From Myotis daubentonii (lineage: Eukaryota > Chordata > Mammalia > Chiroptera > Vespertilionidae), in contig NC_081847.1 in assembly GCF_963259705.1 (NCBI RefSeq), forward strand, positions 87,542,485-87,606,484: a DNA stretch of 64,000 bases. Direction: 5' to 3'. Shown piece after piece: positions 57,181-64,000 of the stretch. The notes beneath the pieces were generated by a model, which searched no databases, was not told where the DNA came from, and was given only the letters and a program-made list of their open reading frames with translations. Position 1 is the first letter of the stretch, and every line of letters begins with the position of its first letter. A program made the translations under genes and the position numbers.

Positions 57181-58779
57181 AGTGAACTGGCAATTTGATG
57201 AAAGTCGCAGGTTCTTTAATAAGGGCATATCTAAAACCTCTTCAAATTCTTTTGCTTAATCTTTTCCCCATTATTCACAGAAATACTGACTTAAATGTGT
57301 CAGTGGCCATCAGCAACACTGTTACCTTCCATCTGCTAGGCAGTGAAAGATGCAAATTTAGCATTTATTCCAAAAATATACATGCATTTGTTTAGGTATC
57401 CATTATATACGTACAAATTTTAAATATTTATACTCACATATCCTGAATAATGCATCTGTTAAATCTATCACATGGGAGGCTTAGGTACACTACATAGAAA
57501 ATTGGCAAGAATATGTTTGACTATCTTAATATGACTGAGAGGTTATTTCCCTGTGGTATGAAGGCATATAGTTGGACTAATTAAATATTAAATCTGAAAT
57601 GGAAAGTTTTGAAAGGCATGGAGATATTATCATTAAATCACCATTTACCTTTATTTGTTCACTTTGTAAATCAATGCAGGTTTGCATTGTAATCCATGGA
57701 GGTTTATGTAAAGCCAAATTTCATGTTGTTAATTTGGCTAAATCAAGAATATGTTGGTATACTTTGGAGGTGTCTGTTTTTTTCTTACCTGAGAGGAAAC
57801 TGAAAATTTTTGAATTCATTACATTTAATGAGAACTTTTCTCCAAGTTCTATTTGAATAATATTAACTTCAAAAAGGAGTTATGAGCAAAGGTAATAAAT
57901 ACACACACACCACATTCACGCCCACACACACATGTTACTGTCATACTTGAATAAAGTTGTCTCATTTCTATTGATCACATAAAGGGGCTGCTGAAGGGAT
58001 GCGTGTTTGTCCATTTATTCTTAAGTTAGCAAGTTGATTTAGAGGTCAAATATACAGAGCCACAAGTACAAAAATGAGTCAGAGAATGAGTGACTGAATG
58101 ATTCCGCCCAGCTCCTCTTACTTGCCACTTATGGTTCTCTCATTTTTAAGAACATGATTATTTTTTTCTGAATCAACTTCCAATTTCCAATTTAAGGAAG
58201 TATCAATTTGAGGGAGTGATAAATTACATACATATATTGCCCATTCTTTATTCTAACACTTACTTAATCCATTATGATAAAGTCCATTAAAACAGAAACC
58301 TGTCATATTATTAACATGATTTAGGAGCATTGAAGTGGAACCTGAATGGTTACCACTCTTTAAAATATGTATTCACCCATGGTCATTGAAGTACCATGTC
58401 GAGTGAGGAAGTTGACTATATTGCTTTAGTTTGACCTATAAATGCTAATTAGAAGTCGCATACACAACACTTGTTTTTTTACCACGGTTCATATAGAGAG
58501 TATTCAAATTGTATGTATGTGTATATAGACAGTTATCTACTTCTAAATAATATATATGTTATTGTACTTATTCAAAGTTATGTGAAATACATTTCAAGTT
58601 GCCACTTTTATATAGCAGGTGTCTAATATTACACAGTAATTGAGATCTATTGAATTAAGATTTTAAAAATCAAATAGCTGTTTTGAAATGCTGTCTTTCA
58701 ACAGCAATTTTGGTTTATTCACTGAATAAATAAATAAATACTTTATTCAAAAACTTTTAAGTGGATCTTATATACTTGG
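57181..58779. other. AT-rich intronic DNA
   Basis: No exon or confident element; a CA-rich microsatellite lies at 57901-57932 and (AAAT)n near 58726-58741. Confidence 0.5.
57901..57932. repeat. (CA)n-rich microsatellite
   Basis: ACACACACACCACATTC...CCCACACACACA, interrupted. Confidence 0.85.
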
Positions 58780-58860
58780 CATGATGCTGGTTGCTAGGAA
58801 GATAAAATTGTAAGACTGCCCTAAGACAGCTATTGTCTAGTGGGGGACATAGACAAAGCA
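58780..58860 (-). repeat. L2 LINE 3' fragment, antisense
   Basis: GATGCTGGTTGCTAGGAAGA and TATTGTCTAGTGGGGGACAT are the antisense L2 3' region. Confidence 0.55.
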
Positions 58861-60389
58861 GCATGGACTGTGCTATGAAAGACTAAAACACACAATGCCA
58901 TTATGATACATAAGATAAAAACACCAATGTGTCAATCTTGGAGAACAAGTGGTAGCTAGGCCAAGAGATGCATATACATCAGGAATAAAAGAGCATTTAT
59001 AAGAAAACCATAGAGGAAAGAGAAATAAAGACTTTTCGGAGTAACTTAACTGCATACATTCTGTTTAACATGATCATAGGGCATAGGAAGGGTTGAAGGA
59101 GAACGAGTTACAAGTAACACAAGTAAAGAAAATAAATGGAATAAAGGAAGGTATGGTAGACTGTGTGGCAGCAATCCTTCACAGACTTGACCAAAAGCTG
59201 CTACTAAAGTGATATCACTAGGGATTCAGAAATGAAGACGGGTGGTGAGATTTGAGGGCAGGTCCTGGAAACATATTAGATGTGATCTAAGAAGGAGGGG
59301 ATGGAGTTCAGGCTCAATGGAATCTGAGTAGTGAAATTTCCACTGAGATTGGGATTGGGGTAGTGGTGCATTGTGTACAAAATAAATTGTAAAGTTTTAA
59401 AGGAGATTTTTTCATAACTTAATATTTTCCAGATTCAGTGAATATTTTTTTTCATTCAATGGTAGGAAAATTGGTAACGAACTCAATTTTTTGATTAATG
59501 TTTTAAGATAGAAGTTAGACTTTTGCTTCTGAGGAATTGTACATTTTTAGCACATTAAGTTAGTATTAAAGCACAAAGAACATTTTTGAAATATTGATAA
59601 CAATACACTAAGAGCTGAGATGCTTTAAAATATCTTATTGTATGCAGTGGAGACTGTATGAGTGTATAAGGGGCTGAAGTGGCCATTGAGACTGTCAAGT
59701 CCACTTCACTCAGCTCTCATTACTCCTGAGTGCCAAGTAGTACATTGGATTGCTGAAATATAAATCTGCTATGGACACGAGGTTGAATAAAATAACTGGC
59801 CCATACTCATATTTCAGTTTTCATAATAGCCTAATTGAATTGAACAATTTGTAATTCAATATATTATTCATCCACTTAAATACAATTAGATGACCCCCGG
59901 CCCTGGGTAGCCATGAACTAAATATCTGTGTAATTAGAGTCATTGGTTTTGATGGAATAAATTGGGCTAAAGTATATTTCAAATAATTTTTCTCCATAAT
60001 ATTTTTATTGAAATAAGTTTTAACAAAAACCATTCCCAAAATTATATTATTTAAATAGAAACATTATGGTTTTTAGCTTAAAAATAGTTTCATTATTTTG
60101 GTCATCACTAAGAATGACTACTAATTCAATGGGTGCGTTAAGATTTTTGGTTTGACTAAATATTGCTTATATTGCAAAATTAAATCTATTTTGTTATCAT
60201 TTGTTTTTACAGTTTCTACAGAATAATGATCTGTAGGGGACAACAAAAATGATGCATACTTTGTTTTTAAATTTACTATCATGCCAGCTAGCTAATTCGT
60301 ATAGCTGTATGACTATATAAGGCAGGAGAGGGTAAATTCAGGAAAACATATTTAGTTCCAAATCAACACAGACAAGAAATAAGTAAATT
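58861..60389. other. AT-rich intronic DNA
   Basis: Unique-looking; parts of 59150-59340 may be a decayed LINE. No exon seen. Confidence 0.45.
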
Positions 60390-60620
60390 TGAGGCGGAAA
60401 ATTTGGAAAGTCTTTATAGAGATGTTTACGTTTCTAGATCATCAGGGGAGAAACATTTATGGAAAGATGGCAGCGGATGATAAGTCTAGAAGGAAAGGTT
60501 GAACCTACATTGCGAAAAGCCTTGAATCCAATCCCAATCAACTAGATTTAATTCTGTTCATTTTATTAATGGTTGCAAATTCTTAAAGGGTTGTGAGCAA
60601 TGGATACCATAAACATGCAT
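60390..60620 (-). repeat. L2 LINE fragment, antisense
   Basis: GAAAAGCCTTGAATCCAATC, TTAATTCTGTTCATTTTAT and TTAAAGGGTTGTGAGCAATG follow the antisense L2 ORF2 region. Confidence 0.45.
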
Positions 60621-60750
60621 ATGGATAAACAGAAACAACAAAGTGAAGAGCAAATAAGATTAACATATTAACTTGTTTTATGTACCATACTTAATGTTTT
60701 ACTGCACTGAAGGATTTTCCCATTGCCCACTTTCTTTTTGTAGGCTCGTT

Positions 60751-60968
60751 TCTTTTAATACATTTTTTTTTGATTTTAGAGAGGAAAGAAGAGAGAGAGA
60801 GAGAAATAGAAACATCAGTGATGAGAGAGAATCATTGATCGGCTGCCTCCTGCATGCCCCACACTGAGGATCGAGTCTGCAACCTGGGCATGTGTCCTGA
60901 CCGGGAATGGAACTGTGACCTGCTGGTTCATAGGTTGACACTCAACCACTGAGCCACGCCAGTCGGGC
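60751..60968 (-). mobile_element. VES SINE, antisense
   Basis: Poly-T then TTGATTTTAGAGAGGAAAGA, GATCGGCTGCCTCCTGCATG, GACCTGCTGGTTCATAGG and GAGCCACGCCAGTCGGGC. Confidence 0.88.
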
Positions 60969-61209
60969 AAGAAAACTATTATATCATGCTATAAACTAGG
61001 TATTTTAGCTTTTCATGGATCTAAGTTGGATAAGGTGGTTTTGTGAAGTCCACGTTTCCTATATGTTACATAGATTTACTCCAGATGGCATGAAGTGGTC
61101 AGCAGTTGAACTGTTATAATTCATGAAATCAGTTCACATTAAGTCACTCTTGATCAATTAATGAATATTTAAAATTCGCAATTTGAACTATTACTAGAGG
61201 TTGTTAAAA

Positions 61210-61420
61210 TCATGGAGTCTCACACCAGACTCAGTACAAATCTTTGTTTTAAAACTTGCTACTAATGCAATTTAGGGCAAGTAGTTTAATCTAAGTCTTT
61301 ATCTTGTAAAATATAGAGAATAGTATACATTTTATAGGATGGTTATGCAATCTTAATTTAATAGGCCAAGTACAATGCCTGGAATTAAGTCCTCGGTAGC
61401 TATTATAATTACTTTGGCAT
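61210..61420 (+). repeat. MIR SINE remnant, near full length
   Basis: CATGGAGTCTCACACCAGAC, GCAATTTAGGGCAAGTAGTT and AAGTACAATGCCTGGAATTA match MIR from head to tail. Confidence 0.65.
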
Positions 61421-61453
61421 TCTAGAAATTCCAGTCTTAAAGAATTTGATTCT

Positions 61454-61672
61454 TGCCCTAACCGGTTTGGCTCAGTGGATAGAGCATCAACCTGAGGACT
61501 GAAAGGTCCCAGGTTCGATTCCCGTCAAGGGCATGTACCTTGGTTGCGGGCACATCCCCACTAAGGAGTGTGCAGGAGGCAGCTGATCGATGTTTCTCTC
61601 TCATTGATGTTTCTAACTCTCTATCCTTCTCCCTTCCTCTCTGTAAAAAATCAATAAAATATATTTTTTAAA
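61454..61672 (+). mobile_element. VES SINE, near full length
   Basis: GCCCTAACCGGTTTGGCTCA start, A box, B box GGTTCGATTCCCG, CT tail and AATCAATAAAATATATTT. Perfect 15-bp duplication AAAGAATTTGATTCT at 61439-61453 and 61673-61687. Confidence 0.93.
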
Positions 61673-61687
61673 AAAGAATTTGATTCT

Positions 61688-64000
61688 CCTGTCAAGATTA
61701 TTTCTCTGATAATGAATTACCTGATTTTGATTCTAGATCTCTAAGTATTCATTTATCTACTGGTATTTACTTATGCTATTTATCGATAGTACTAATTTAG
61801 GCATTTCCCTTTTACATCTATTAGAAGTCAGAGTCTTCTGAAACTACTTCTTCTCTAGTAATTCACTGTTACATGATTTCCACCTTCACTTTCCATCAGT
61901 ATCATTTCTTTTGCTATATAAAATACCGCTAGACGCCTGGCTTGAAAATTGGAGTAAGAAGATAAATTCAAGACTTCTGGTATTTGAACTTTATTAGGCA
62001 TTACCAATTCATCTAATCCTCTAAAACTGTTAAGTTTCTTTATCTGTTAACCAGCTTCACTACCAAGGATCTCATTTATTGTTTTATTCCACAATCATCC
62101 CCAAATCCATCTTCATGGTCCCAGTGTTTAAGAGTTCAAGTTTGCTAGACAAACTCTAGATACTGAAAACCAGAAGGCCATTCTGACACATAACAACTAA
62201 AGATCAAAACAGATTATCATCAGATATGAGATGGTACTACATTTAGATTAACTTTAAAACAATAGTTTTAACTTGATTTATGTTGTCACAAAAGAAGATA
62301 GGATACCTTTTATTTAATACAATTGACCACACGTAAGCTAACCAAGTTCCATGTAACAGTGTGTCCTTGCTCCTCCCAGATGATAACTTAGCTTGCTCTT
62401 TGATAACCAGGGCCTGGCACAGCACAGAAGCCGATGGATAATCATGCCATGTGGGAATTCATTACTGTAGGTCAGATCTTTTAACTGGCATGAGATAACC
62501 AGTGTTTCACATGACATTGATGAAACAATCTAATATGTTAGTAAACATAAGCTAGCTTACATGGATAAATAGATAATTACTGTTTAGTGTTTGAATTAAA
62601 AAAAAAAATAAGTCTTCAAATAGACTTTCCAGTGCTATTTTGGGGGACATCAACAATGTCCAGGGTTCCAAGTTCAAAGTACTTGAACTACTGGGGGACC
62701 TAGTATATTTTTCTTGCATGGCTATAATTCTCATGTCCCTAGTGATCTCTCCCTCACCACCTCATTAGGTTTTCTATTTCATCCTTCTTGACTGACGTTA
62801 GATATTGATTATACTATCTTCTCTTAATTCCCATTCTCTAAAGGTCACAAGCATAAACAATATACCTGAAATTGTCCTCCACCTGTAGGAATGAAGATTT
62901 CTTAGAAAGAAAGGAGAGAGCTTGTCTGTCCCCCAGAACCTATTGAAGTTGGCATATGGTCAGCTCCGCATTTACTAGACATGTGACGAGGGGGTGACTG
63001 AAGGGTCAGGCAGTCCGCCCTGACTTACACAGAGGCTTTCTCTGAAGGCACGTAGAAGCCAAACCTATACCCAGTGAATGCAGAGGTCACACAGATGAAT
63101 GAGCGAGCCTGTGCACCTTCCTCCTCTGGTCTTGTTTTACCTCAATTTATTCCTGGAACATAAAAAAACATAAACAAAAAAAACACTATGTCATGATATA
63201 CAGGCATACCTTTATTGATTCTTTATATAAAAAAGGGAGTTAGAATAAAAAATCTACTTTTCTGGAATGTTTTAAATGTAATTTTACACATTTGTATAAA
63301 TTATGAAGATTTCTGGGTTCTCTAAATTAATTTTGACACATCACAATAGCAACATTTGTTTTCTGGGATTCAACTGTCAGCTGTAAAATTTAGAAACAAA
63401 AATCTATAAATGAAAAAATCACTTCCTTCAGGCCTGCTACTGACAGACTCAAAATGTGCCTGTGAGACAGAAGGGATTTGGCCATATGCCAGTGATAAGA
63501 ATAGATGCTCTCCTTTCTTCCTCCAAACTCTAACTACAATTAGCAGTATGTGTGTGTATGCATGTGTGCGTGTGTGCACGCGCGAGCACATGGAAAAAGA
63601 AAGAGGAAATATGAACAGATGTGGGAGTATGTACAGACAAGGAGTGTCATATTTAGTCCTGAATTGGTGTAAATGAGGAAGGAAAGTAACAGAATCATAG
63701 ATGATGAATAACAGCTCCTGGGAAATCGCTCCCTTTTCCCGCTCTGTTCAGAGCTCCTTGGCTTTTGGCCACATGGAGGTTTCTGTTTGGTGTTAAATAA
63801 ATTTTGATTCCAGAGATTAGGCAGGTCTTAATGAAAGACACTCTAAACAGAATTAGGGGCGTTTCATGGAATGTTTCACTCGGAGCACACAACACAGCCC
63901 CAGAACACTGCAATGCAGGGAGGATCACAACAAAACAAGTCATAATCTTTTTGCTGTTGGAGGGTCTTGACTTCAATTTGTAAAAAATCCAGCACCTCAG
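61688..64000. other. Intronic DNA to window end
   Basis: No exon or confident mobile element. A GT/GC-rich microsatellite lies at 63548-63590. Confidence 0.5.
63548..63590. repeat. (TG)n/(CG)-mixed microsatellite
   Basis: GTGTGTGTATGCATGTGTGC... followed by GCACGCGCGAGCAC, alternating purine-pyrimidine. Confidence 0.8.

Overview
The window is vertebrate nuclear DNA from a vespertilionid-type bat. It carries about twenty tRNA-derived SINEs of the VES type (both strands, many with intact target-site duplications), seven HeliBat-type Helitrons, young non-autonomous hAT elements including a SPIN-like copy, bat L1 3' ends, and the usual old mammalian L2, MIR and MER layer. VES plus HeliBat is, to my knowledge, a combination of vespertilionid bats. 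This assignment is inference from repeat content; no species name can be read from the sequence.

Only one protein-coding segment is convincing: one exon on the + strand (55572-55856, 285 nt, phase 1 at both ends) encoding a complete immunoglobulin C2-type domain that I recognise as the second Ig domain of DCC, the netrin-1 receptor (exon 3 in the human gene). Everything upstream (1-55571) is then intron 2 and everything downstream (55857-64000) intron 3, so the window is almost wholly intron of a very long axon-guidance gene. I see no bacterial-type genes, CRISPR array, rRNA, or functional tRNA gene; tRNA-like A/B boxes belong to VES SINEs.

Layout: 1-2.1 kb Helitrons; 2.8-5.2 kb L1 3' end, a class II-type solo LTR nested in the target-site duplication of a VES, and an nhAT element; 5.4-6.1 kb L2 with a reverse-transcriptase remnant; 7-15 kb scattered VES, a palindromic mariner-like MITE and a full HeliBat; 15.5-20.9 kb VES, antisense L2 blocks and MER5A-like DNA; 21-33 kb more VES, MIR and a small HeliBat; 35.4-39.1 kb a dense transposon island (VES, three HeliBats head-to-tail, Tigger-like, SPIN-like, second solo LTR); 39.1-55.5 kb repeat-poor intron with a few VES and possible conserved non-coding blocks; then the DCC exon with an antisense VES starting about 20 nt after its splice donor; 56-64 kb intron 3 with L1, L2, MIR and two VES.

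I found no undescribed multi-gene system. The most interesting signals are the tandem HeliBat array, convergent CTCF-like motif pairs carried by HeliBats, the nested LTR-in-VES event, and the SINE next to the exon donor. Family names were assigned by eye and memory, without database searches; edges without a stated duplication are approximate to about 10-30 bases.
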